NCBI GenBank assembly: GCA_016931295.1
Contig: JAFGEZ010000046.1
Location: 1-64,000, forward strand
Source of the DNA: Candidatus Krumholzibacteriota bacterium
GTDB lineage: Bacteria > Krumholzibacteriota > Krumholzibacteriia > Krumholzibacteriales > Krumholzibacteriaceae
DNA: 64,000 nucleotides
Direction of reading: 5' to 3'
Part shown: piece by piece, positions 26,070-33,415 of the stretch
Numbering within the stretch: position 1 is the first letter of the stretch
Layout: every line of letters starts with the position of its first letter
Position numbers and translations under genes: made by a program
The notes under the pieces: model-generated
The model's input: the letters and a program-made list of their open reading frames with translations, nothing else
Databases searched by the model: none
What the model was told of the DNA's origin: nothing

Positions 26070-27772
26070 ACAAAAGGCCCGCGGCGGGCGTTGGCGCGCC
26101 GGGGACGGTCCCAGGCGCCCCGGTCCGGCTTCAGCCGGCGGACGAGGTCGAGGTACCGCGTTCGCGCCTCCCCCGGCTTCTCGAGGGGAGCCTCGAAGAG
26201 GGCGCGGATTTCCTGCGACGTCACCCGCCCGTCGAGGAAGGCCCGGTGAAGGGCGTCGCCGAGGGTGTGCCCGAGAGCGTCGACGACGACGAGGCGGCGA
26301 CGGATCGGCAGCCGGTACAGGCGGGCGAGGCGGGCCGTCGTCCGCAGAAGCCCCGTCCGCTCCCGGCGCACGTGGTACTTGAAGTGGGCGGCGAGCCGCC
26401 GCGTCTCCTCGAGCGCGAGGCGCCCCGCCGGGCGGCGGCAGACACCGCGGCCGTCGATCGCCGCCACGAGCGGATCGGCCTCCCCCGCCTCGCCCGCCGG
26501 CGAGAGGAGCCGAGAGCCGAAGCGGCAGAGGGCCTCCTCGATGACGAAGGCGCAGAAGCGGTCGGACGCGGGCCGGACGCGGCGGCGCGCCCGGCCGATC
26601 TCGTCGCGCATCGCGTAGAGGACGAAGCGCGTTGCCTCGTGCGCCCGCTGCGCGTCGCCCGGGGCGATGCAGAGGATCGCGTTCAACGCGGGGATGTAGC
26701 TCGCTCCCCCCGCCCGCAGCCTCTCGAGACCGGCGAGGACGGCGAGATAGCCGGCCGATCGCCCCCGCAGGAACGACGAGAAGGCCGCGTAGGCGCTGCG
26801 GCAGTGCACCTCGGGGTAGAGGGCGTCGATCCCGTCCCGGTACTCCGGGCAGACGGTCACCTCGGGCGGGGCGCCATCGCGGCAGATTGCGAAAAGGAGA
26901 TCCTCGATCATGTCGTGGAAGACGGCGGTGTGGTCCTCGGCGGCCTCCCCCTCGATCCAGAGATCGAGGCGACGGCGGTAGGCCTGGTACTTGAGGAGGG
27001 GGTGGGCGGTGAGGACGCAGTAGCGGCCGGCGTCCACGGCGACCGCCTCGGCGCCGGCCCGTCCGCGCCGCATGAGCTTCCACCAGATCTCGTCGATGTT
27101 CTGGACGATCGTCACCGCGTCCGGGAGGCGGCGGCGGAGGCGGGCGACCTCGGCGGGGAGGTGTCCCGCCGCGACGTGGCTCTCGCCGACGACGGCGACG
27201 ACGACGGCGCCGGGGAAGAAGCGGCCGATGTTGACGAGCCGCCGGGCCATGAGACGGTCGCGCCGGCGGATCGCCCGGAGGTGGTCGCGCGGCTCCTCGT
27301 CGATCCCGAAGATCGGGATGAAGGGATCCCTGGCCAGTTCGAAGATGCGCCGGTAGCTCTCCCAGCTGAATCCCCACTCCGACCGGTAGTCGATCTCCTC
27401 GAGGAAGGCCCGCTCGTCGATCGTCCCCTTCATCCAGCGGTCGAGGGAGGGCTGCTGCCGCGTGTAGAGCATCTCGAGCCCGACGACGATCTTCCGGCCG
27501 CGGCCGGCGAGCTCGCGCATGAGCCGCAGCACGAGGTCCTGGCTCGCGTCGAGTGGATGGTAGTCGCCGAAGAAGACGAACTCGGCCTTCGCGGCGCGGT
27601 CGAAGACGCGCTCGAGCGGGACGACGCGTCGGTAGCGATCGAAATCCGCGAGGAAATCCCCGATGTACCCGGAGGACCCGGTCTTGTCCACGCCGAAGAT
27701 CTCGCTCTTGAGCCCGGAGATGATCCGCCGCTGCTCCTCGATCTCCCGGCTGTCCGCGCCTCTCGCCGCCAC
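26066..27772 (-). CDS. ChaN/Tiki-like (PF04187) protein with long C-terminal extension
   Basis: A 568-residue protein. The GTG start at 27772 follows GGAAGGGG; the upstream extension in the same frame is not protein-like. Residues 70-290 match the ChaN/heme-uptake/Tiki superfamily: AEFVFFGDYHPLDASQDLVL, VVGLEMLYTRQQPSLD, AVVVAVVGESHVAAGHLP (Glu and His residues of the metal site). ChaN of Campylobacter binds haem, and relatives include metalloproteases. The C-terminal 270 residues have no family I recognise and contain several Cys/Tyr-rich segments. No signal peptide is seen, so a cytoplasmic place is likely. It is divergent from the small Cys-rich protein gene. Confidence 0.7.
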   Translation of the reverse strand: MAARGADSREIEEQRRIISGLKSEIFGVDKTGSSGYIGDFLADFDRYRRVVPLERVFDRAAKAEFVFFGDYHPLDASQDLVLRLMRELAGRGRKIVVGLEMLYTRQQPSLDRWMKGTIDERAFLEEIDYRSEWGFSWESYRRIFELARDPFIPIFGIDEEPRDHLRAIRRRDRLMARRLVNIGRFFPGAVVVAVVGESHVAAGHLPAEVARLRRRLPDAVTIVQNIDEIWWKLMRRGRAGAEAVAVDAGRYCVLTAHPLLKYQAYRRRLDLWIEGEAAEDHTAVFHDMIEDLLFAICRDGAPPEVTVCPEYRDGIDALYPEVHCRSAYAAFSSFLRGRSAGYLAVLAGLERLRAGGASYIPALNAILCIAPGDAQRAHEATRFVLYAMRDEIGRARRRVRPASDRFCAFVIEEALCRFGSRLLSPAGEAGEADPLVAAIDGRGVCRRPAGRLALEETRRLAAHFKYHVRRERTGLLRTTARLARLYRLPIRRRLVVVDALGHTLGDALHRAFLDGRVTSQEIRALFEAPLEKPGEARTRYLDLVRRLKPDRGAWDRPRRANARRGPFV

Positions 27773-27827
27773 GGCGCACCCCCTTCCCGCCCCAGCGTAA
27801 TGGACTCGACAACGGGAGCGGCATGTC

Positions 27828-27838
27828 GTACAGTGTAC
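27828..27838. promoter_or_regulatory. Small palindrome GTACAGTGTAC between divergent genes
   Basis: GTACA and TGTAC pair around a single G in the 90-nt gap between the ChaN-like gene and the plus-strand small protein gene. A TACTAT at 27836-27841 could be a -10 box for the plus strand, but no good -35 box is spaced with it. It might be an operator. Confidence 0.3.
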
Positions 27839-27862
27839 TATCTTTTTCGCCGGAGCGACGAC

Positions 27863-28051
27863 ATGAAATGGTGCGATCCCGACTGCCCGCACGCCTCCTT
27901 TCCGCGAAAAGAACATCTCGACGGGGCCTGTCACACCTTCATCGCGCTCTGGTGCGCGAAGTACGGGAGGCTGGTGCAGAAGAGCGCGCCGTGCCTCGAC
28001 TTGACGGAAGGAGACGACGATGGCGGAACGCGGGGCGATGAAGCGGTTTGA
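27863..28051 (+). CDS. Small cysteine-rich protein, possible metal-binding
   Basis: A 62-residue protein: MKWCDPDCPHASFPRKEHLD, then GACHTF, LWCAKYG and SAPCL. Five cysteines (4, 8, 23, 31, 44) and two histidines suggest a zinc or Fe-S mini-domain. GGAG lies about 8 nt upstream of the ATG. The pattern resembles small conserved Cys-rich proteins in Deltaproteobacteria and relatives, but I cannot name a family. The last 32 nt overlap the start of the acyl-CoA synthetase gene, implying coupled translation. Confidence 0.65.
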   Translation: MKWCDPDCPHASFPRKEHLDGACHTFIALWCAKYGRLVQKSAPCLDLTEGDDDGGTRGDEAV

Positions 28052-30293
28052 CGCGGCCGCCGTCGGCCGGATCGTCGCCGCGGCGGCCGGCCGGGGCCGC
28101 GACGCGCTGGACGAGCACGAGATCTACGACATCCTCCGCCTGGCCGGCTTCGATCCGCCTCGCGCCCGCTTCGTCGCCGACGCCGGCGAGATCGACGGCC
28201 TCGATGTCCCCTTCGACCGGGCGGTCTGCAAGCTGATCTCCCCGGGGATGCCACACCGCTTCGAGCACGGCGGCATCCGTTTCACGGAGGACACCGCCCC
28301 CGGCACGCTCCGGGGCGTCTTCGCCGGTTTCGAATCGATCGCCGGTCGCCTCGGCATCCCGCTGCGCGGGATGCTCGTCGCCGAGCGGATCGACGTCGAC
28401 GACGCCGTCCCCCGACAGCTCCTCCTCTCCTTCCGCCAGGACCCCACCTTCGGGCCGGTCGTCTTCTGCGGGCTCGGCGGTGTCGGCACCGAGGTATGGA
28501 AGGCGGCCCTCCGCCCCGAAAAGGCCCTCTTCGTGCAGGCCGCCGGACTCGTCGACGACGAGGACTCGACGGCGCGGCTCCTCGAGCGCACCCTCTTCTG
28601 GCCGGTCGTGACGGGCAAGACGCGCGTCTTCGCCGAGCCCCTCGTCGAGCCGGCGCGCCTTCTCGACGCGATCCGCCGCTTCGCCGCGCTCGCCCTGGCC
28701 TTCTCGCCCCTCGACGGGGGCGACAAGCCGGTGATCGCCGAGCTCGAGGTCAATCCCGTCCAGATCGCCGGCGGCCGACTCGTCCCCCTCGACGGCCTCT
28801 GCCGCCTCGCGCCGCCCGGAAAACCTCGGCGAGAGCCGCCCCGCGAGGGGATCGCCCGGCTCCTGCGGCCCGAGAGCGTCCTCATCGTCGGCGCCTCGGC
28901 GCGCAAGACGAACATGGGGCGCGTCATCCTCCGCAACGTCCTCGCCGAGGGCGTGATCCCCCGAGACCGCGTCTTCCTCCTCCACCCGCATGCCGAGGAG
29001 ATCGAGGGCTGCCGCGCGTGGAAGACCGTGGAGGACCTGCCCGCCCCGGCCGACATGGTCGTCTTCGCCATCCCCGCCGACGACGAGGCGGTCGCGCTCC
29101 TCGAACGGATCGTCGACGCCGGGATGGGACGCTCGATCGTCCTCATCTCCGGCGGGTTCGGCGAGACGGAGGGGGGCCGGGACCGCGACCGCGCGCTCCG
29201 CGCGAGCCTCGCCGCCTCGCACGCCCGTCCCGGCGGCGGCGTCGTCCTCAACGGGCCGAACTGCATGGGGATCGTCTCGCGGCCGGGGGGCTACAACACC
29301 TTCTTCCTCCCCGAGTACAAGCTCTCCTTCTCCGGCCCGTTCGGCGGAAGGAGCGCCGTCATCAGCCAGAGCGGCGCGTGGCTCGTCACGATGCTGTCCT
29401 CGATGGCCGGCGTCTACGATCCGCGCTACATGATCACCGTCGGCAACCAGATGGATCTCACCGTCACCGATTACTTCGTGACGCTGGCCGACGATCCCGC
29501 GCTCGACCTCTACGTCCTCTACGTCGAGGGGTTCGAGCGCCTCGAGGGGGAGCGTTTCCTGCGGGCGGCCCGCGGCTGCATGGCCGCCGGCAAGCGTATC
29601 GTCCTCTACAAGACGGGACGGACGGCGGCGGGAGCGGCGGCGGTAGCCTCGCACACGGCGGCGATGGCCGGCGACTACGAGATACTCTCCCGGCTGCTCG
29701 AGCAGGCGGGCGTCGTCGTCGCCGACACGCTCTCGGAGATGGAGGACTGCGTCCGCCTCTTCACGATGCTCGGGAAACGCCCCGCCGCCGGACCGCGCGT
29801 GGGGATCCTCAGCGAGGCGGGCTTCGAGTGCTCGATCGCCGCCGACCGCCTCGGCGGCCTCGAGCTGGCCGCCTTCGCCCCGGCCACGGTCGAGCGCCTC
29901 GCCGACGCGCTGCCGACCGGGTTCATCGACGTCCACAATCCCGTCGACGCCACGCCGGCGATCTCGACGGCCGACTACGGCCGCGCCGTCGCGGCGGTGA
30001 TCGACGACCCGGGCGTCGACTGCGTCCTCGTCTCGAGCGTGGCGGCGACGCCGTCGCTGAACAACCTCGCCGCCTCCCCCGACCACGGCGAGGACATCGA
30101 GCGCGAGGATTCCTATCCGCGGATCATGATCCGCCTCTTCGCGACGACAGGCAAGCCGGTGGTCTTCTCGATCAACGAGGGGCGCATCTACGATCCGGCC
30201 GCGAAAATGATGGAGGAGGCGGGGCTGCCCGTCTTCAGGAAGATCGACCGGGCCACGCGGGCGCTCGGACGGTTCGTCAGGCACGTCAGGTGA
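28020..30293 (+). CDS. NDP-forming acyl-CoA synthetase (acetate--CoA ligase type), beta-alpha fusion
   Basis: A 757-residue protein with GGAAGGAG before the ATG. The N-terminal 260 residues form an ATP-grasp domain (IYDILRLAGFDPPRARFV, ELEVNPVQIAGGRLVPLDG). Next comes a CoA-binding Rossmann domain (RPESVLIVGASARKTNMGRVIL). Two succinyl-CoA-ligase-like domains follow (GGRSAVISQSGAWLVTML, VASHTAAMAGDYEILSRLLEQAG with the phospho-His region). It converts acyl-CoA + ADP/GDP + Pi to acid + CoA + ATP/GTP, or the reverse. The more usual ACD fusion order is alpha-beta; here the ATP-grasp (beta) half comes first, as in some acetyltransferase-Pat-like relatives. Confidence 0.87.
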   Translation: MAERGAMKRFDAAAVGRIVAAAAGRGRDALDEHEIYDILRLAGFDPPRARFVADAGEIDGLDVPFDRAVCKLISPGMPHRFEHGGIRFTEDTAPGTLRGVFAGFESIAGRLGIPLRGMLVAERIDVDDAVPRQLLLSFRQDPTFGPVVFCGLGGVGTEVWKAALRPEKALFVQAAGLVDDEDSTARLLERTLFWPVVTGKTRVFAEPLVEPARLLDAIRRFAALALAFSPLDGGDKPVIAELEVNPVQIAGGRLVPLDGLCRLAPPGKPRREPPREGIARLLRPESVLIVGASARKTNMGRVILRNVLAEGVIPRDRVFLLHPHAEEIEGCRAWKTVEDLPAPADMVVFAIPADDEAVALLERIVDAGMGRSIVLISGGFGETEGGRDRDRALRASLAASHARPGGGVVLNGPNCMGIVSRPGGYNTFFLPEYKLSFSGPFGGRSAVISQSGAWLVTMLSSMAGVYDPRYMITVGNQMDLTVTDYFVTLADDPALDLYVLYVEGFERLEGERFLRAARGCMAAGKRIVLYKTGRTAAGAAAVASHTAAMAGDYEILSRLLEQAGVVVADTLSEMEDCVRLFTMLGKRPAAGPRVGILSEAGFECSIAADRLGGLELAAFAPATVERLADALPTGFIDVHNPVDATPAISTADYGRAVAAVIDDPGVDCVLVSSVAATPSLNNLAASPDHGEDIEREDSYPRIMIRLFATTGKPVVFSINEGRIYDPAAKMMEEAGLPVFRKIDRATRALGRFVRHVR

Positions 30294-30390
30294 CGGCCGC
30301 CGCGCATCCGCCCAGCGGGGCGACCTGACGATCGCCGCGCCGGCCGGGCGGGGCCCGGGAACGACCGCGCACGGAAAGGAACACGATCTC

Positions 30391-31323
30391 ATGAGACGAA
30401 GCCGTCATTTCCTGTGGATCGCCGTGCTGGCGGCGGTCGCCGTCATCGCCCTCACCGCCGTTCTCCGCACCCCCCTCCCGCCATCGAACGATGACCCGGG
30501 GAGCGGATGCGGCGTGCGCGTCGTCGAGGATCTCGGCGAGCGCCTCCTCGTGGTGGACGGGCTGATCCGCGGATCGGTCGATCCGGAGACGGGCGAGTGC
30601 CTGCTGCCGTCGTCGAACGCCGCCGGACTCGCCGGGCGTCTCTTCGAGGTTCCCGGCCGCGTCCTCCTCGTCGGGATCGGCGACGGCTCGGCGGCGAGAC
30701 GCTTCGCCGGCAAGGGCTGGCGGGTGGATGCGGTCGAGCCCGATCCGCGTGTGGCGTGGGCCGCCGCCTGGCACGGCGGCCTCGACGCCGACGACGCGTC
30801 GCTCGTCCTGGGCGATCCGCGGACCTATCTCGAGACGCACGACGGGCCATGGGAGATCGTCCTCGTGAGCGACGCAGCGTCGATCGACGATCCCGGCCGG
30901 CTCGTCACGCGCGAGGCGTTCGGCCTCGTCGCCGCGCGGCTCGCCGCCGGCGGCGTCGCGGTCGTGGATCTCGAGACGGCCGGCTGGCGAAGCCCGCTCG
31001 TGCGCGCGGTCGCCGCCACGCTCGGCTCGAGTTTTCCCCGCGTCCTCGCCCTCCCCACGATGGAACCCCCGAATGCCCTCGGCCGGGTCGTCCTGCTGGC
31101 GGCCGACCGACCGCTCGAGCTGCCCGAGGAACTGGACAACCCCGTCGACCGCTTCACCGCCCAGTACCAGCGCGTCCACGCGTGGGCCAACCGGTTCGAG
31201 CCGGAAACGGCCGGCGCCCCCGTCCTCACCGACCGGCGCAATCCCGCCCGCCGCTGGTTCGCCGAGACGCGCGCACTCTCGCGCGAGCGCCTGGCGGATC
31301 GTCTCGGTGCCGCCACCCCGTAA
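30391..31323 (+). CDS. Membrane-anchored spermidine-synthase-like methyltransferase-fold protein
   Basis: A 310-residue protein with one N-terminal helix (FLWIAVLAAVAVIALTAVL) and then a Rossmann-like fold: GRVLLVGIGDGSAARRFAGKGWRVDAVEPDPRVAWAA is the SAM- or dcSAM-site region (residues of about 90-125), and LVLGDPRTYLETHDGPWEIVLVSD matches the spermidine synthase DxR-type block. The strict catalytic Asp-x-Asp pair is not obvious, so polyamine synthesis is unlikely. It ends at the terminator shared with the convergent protease gene. Many phyla encode such membrane-bound spermine-synthase-like proteins of unknown role. Confidence 0.6.
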   Translation: MRRSRHFLWIAVLAAVAVIALTAVLRTPLPPSNDDPGSGCGVRVVEDLGERLLVVDGLIRGSVDPETGECLLPSSNAAGLAGRLFEVPGRVLLVGIGDGSAARRFAGKGWRVDAVEPDPRVAWAAAWHGGLDADDASLVLGDPRTYLETHDGPWEIVLVSDAASIDDPGRLVTREAFGLVAARLAAGGVAVVDLETAGWRSPLVRAVAATLGSSFPRVLALPTMEPPNALGRVVLLAADRPLELPEELDNPVDRFTAQYQRVHAWANRFEPETAGAPVLTDRRNPARRWFAETRALSRERLADRLGAATP

Positions 31324-31357
31324 AAAAAAAGGACGGCGCCCGGAATGGGCGCCGTCC
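31322..31357 (-). terminator. Strong Rho-independent terminator of the trypsin-like lipoprotein gene
   Basis: An 11-bp GC stem (31331-31341 with 31347-31357) has a 5-nt loop and nine T on the minus strand (31330-31322). It sits 24 nt past the stop of the minus-strand gene and directly after the plus-strand stop codon. Confidence 0.88.
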
Positions 31358-31380
31358 GTGGTACCGGTCGATCGCGTCCG

Positions 31381-32487
31381 TCAGTTGCCGACCATCGAGA
31401 CGCCCAGGTGGGCGAGCACGTCGTCGATCGGGTTGGCGATCGCGTCGTAACGGCTGCCGGCGAAGCAGAGCCCCACCGCGCGCGGGTTGACGCTGACGTC
31501 CTCGACGAGCAGCGAACCGGAGTCGCCGCCGGCGAGGAAGGCCTCGCGCTTGTTGTAGATCATGATCTGGCCGGTGAAGAGCTTGGTGAACGAGACGCCG
31601 TTGCACTCGTCCTGGTAGCCCACGTTCACCGTGCCGTTGATCGCGTAGACGTAGCTCCGGGTGAGCCCCGTCGTGCGTCCGCTCTTCTTGACGTCGAGAT
31701 CGACGTAGGCGTCCATCGTCTGCGACGAGAGGACGCCGATCTCGAGGATCGTGCCGTCGGCGCTGACCATCCCCGGGATGACCTCGGCGAGGGCGCAGTC
31801 GACGTTCGCGGTCGGGTCGATCAGCGTCGAGAGCGTCGAGAGGTTGGCCACGTAGTCGGCCGGGATCGCCTGGCACTGGACGTCGATCATGCCGGGCTGG
31901 TTGATCGGATCGCCGATCTCGGCGATGTCCGGATCGCCCGAGCTCGAGGCGACGTCGCCGCAGAGCACGTGCGAGTTGCTCAGGATGTACTGCGTGCCGC
32001 CGCCGGCCACGAGGGCGCCGAGGGTGCCGCTGCAGCAGTAGTTGTTGGCGAGGTCGTAGGCGTTGCCGCCCGAGACGCCCATCGGGATCGGGCGCGGGTA
32101 CCGGGCGGTGTGACCGCTCGACGGCTGGGGCTTTTTCAGGGCGGTGAACTCGCCGGTGACGCGCGGGATCACGTGGACGCCCTCGAGCTCGGCGGGCACG
32201 CGGGCCCGGCCTGCATCGGACTTCAAGAGGACGTAGATCGCGGGCTTGCCGCGCTCGTCGAGGCCGGTGGCCGTCCCGACGATCTCGGGATCGGTCATCA
32301 ACAGCGGGGTGTGGCGATTCTGGACCGCCATCGTGGCGATCATGCCGGGGTGCTTCGCGCTCATCAGGGTGGCCCCGTCCGGCGCCGTCGGCTGCGTGGA
32401 ATCCTCCGAGCAGCCGGCGAACAGGGCGAGGACCGCGATCGCCGCGCACAGCATCCCGAGAAGGTACAGCGAAGAACGTCTCTTCAC
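31381..32487 (-). CDS. Trypsin-like serine protease lipoprotein
   Basis: A 368-residue protein with a lipoprotein signal (hydrophobic run ending ALFAGC, lipid Cys at 26). The trypsin fold triad is visible as LSNSHVLCG (His173), NVDCALAE (Asp230) and AGGDSGSLLV (Ser323). GNAYDLANNYCCSGTLGALV opens the protease domain. It resembles the chymotrypsin-like group of plant NAL1 and bacterial homologues, which have few known substrates. Placement at the outer or inner membrane face is expected. A strong terminator follows it, and a promoter with a perfect TTGACA is 50-80 nt upstream, so it is probably a single-gene transcript. Confidence 0.82.
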   Translation of the reverse strand: MKRRSSLYLLGMLCAAIAVLALFAGCSEDSTQPTAPDGATLMSAKHPGMIATMAVQNRHTPLLMTDPEIVGTATGLDERGKPAIYVLLKSDAGRARVPAELEGVHVIPRVTGEFTALKKPQPSSGHTARYPRPIPMGVSGGNAYDLANNYCCSGTLGALVAGGGTQYILSNSHVLCGDVASSSGDPDIAEIGDPINQPGMIDVQCQAIPADYVANLSTLSTLIDPTANVDCALAEVIPGMVSADGTILEIGVLSSQTMDAYVDLDVKKSGRTTGLTRSYVYAINGTVNVGYQDECNGVSFTKLFTGQIMIYNKREAFLAGGDSGSLLVEDVSVNPRAVGLCFAGSRYDAIANPIDDVLAHLGVSMVGN

Positions 32488-32536
32488 GTCGTCCCTCCTC
32501 CTGGAGCAAGGTGGAAGTGGAGCGGATTGATTCGGT

Positions 32537-32566
32537 ATTCTGCCCGGGAACGCGAAATCCTGTCAA
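32537..32566 (-). promoter_or_regulatory. Promoter of the trypsin-like lipoprotein gene
   Basis: Minus strand: TTGACA (32566-32561), an 18-nt spacer, CAGAAT (32542-32537), about 50 nt before the ATG. The surrounding DNA is AT-richer than the genes. Confidence 0.45.
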
Positions 32567-32674
32567 CGAAAATCGAATGTTCGAGGGTCAATAACTGAAA
32601 TTTTCATGCATCGTTACGCCCGCGCACGCCCCGGCCTCCCCACTCCCGATATGTCAACGCTGGAAGACAGGAAA

Positions 32675-32700
32675 GGCGGGGGTGCCTGAACGCCCCCGCC
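32675..32700 (-). terminator. Terminator of the YggN-like gene
   Basis: GGCGGGGG at 32675-32682 pairs with CCCCCGCC at 32693-32700 (8-bp stem, 10-nt loop). On the minus strand it is followed by TTTCCT, 40 nt past the stop of the gene ending at 32741. Confidence 0.6.
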
Positions 32701-32740
32701 CCGTGTCGAGTTACAGTGTCGCCGTCGGTTTACAGTCCGG

Positions 32741-33316
32741 TCAGAACCAGTCGAGATCGTCGAGTTCCGGCACGGCGCGCCGCAACTGCCCGTGCACCCG
32801 CTTCAGGTCGTCGGCGAGGTCCTCGATCCGGTCCGCCTTCTTCTCGAGCTTCTTCGCGAGCCGTTCGATCCGCTCCTCGTCCTCCTCCATGTCGTCATCG
32901 AGATCGTCGGTGTCGTAATCGTCGTCGAGCAGCCGGCAGACCCGCGACACGGCCACGATCCCGATCTTCGCCCCCATCGCCCCCACCTTCGCCGCGTCCC
33001 GCCCGAGATCCCCGGCCGCCTCCTCGATCTTCGCGTAGAGGTGGACGTACCTGTCGAGCAGCCGCCCGGTCTTCCGGTCGGTGTCGATGCGCCGGCCGTT
33101 GACAAGCAGCTCGCGATCCCCGGTGATGACGACGCTCTCGTTCTCGTCGTCGTTCTCTATGACCAGTTCGCCGTCCTCGAAATCGATCGATACGTCCCGG
33201 CCGTCCCGGAACAGGAAATGGTCGCGATCGCAGCGGTGGTGCCGGCGAGCCCCGGCTTCCGCGGCGACGGAGACGACCAGCAGGCAGATGACGGCGGCAA
33301 TCGGCATTCGTCTCAT
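32741..33316 (-). CDS. YggN/DUF2884-like periplasmic protein
   Basis: A 191-residue protein with a signal peptide cut near AEAGA. The N-terminal part is VSIDFEDGELVIENDDENE, then GDRELLVNGRRI, which resembles the beta-sheet opening of the DUF2884 (YggN) family. The C-terminal half is highly charged and helical: an acidic stretch (LLDDDYDTDDLDDDMEEDEE) leads into heptad-like KLEKKADRIEDLADDLKRVHG, a probable coiled coil. The function of YggN is unknown. It is divergent from the patatin autotransporter gene, 99 nt away. Confidence 0.55.
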   Translation of the reverse strand: MRRMPIAAVICLLVVSVAAEAGARRHHRCDRDHFLFRDGRDVSIDFEDGELVIENDDENESVVITGDRELLVNGRRIDTDRKTGRLLDRYVHLYAKIEEAAGDLGRDAAKVGAMGAKIGIVAVSRVCRLLDDDYDTDDLDDDMEEDEERIERLAKKLEKKADRIEDLADDLKRVHGQLRRAVPELDDLDWF

Positions 33317-33415
33317 CGGGCGTCCTCCCTTGTTCGATACCCGGTCCGCTTCGTTGAATACGGCTTGAATCCGTGCGATGTTTCAGGCGATAGTGCGCGG
33401 GAAGGGAGAGAGCGC

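Noticed and set aside
31322-31330. A-run after the plus-strand gene read as a plus-strand terminator
   Set aside because: On the plus strand the A-run precedes the hairpin, so no T-run follows; it is the tail of the minus-strand terminator.
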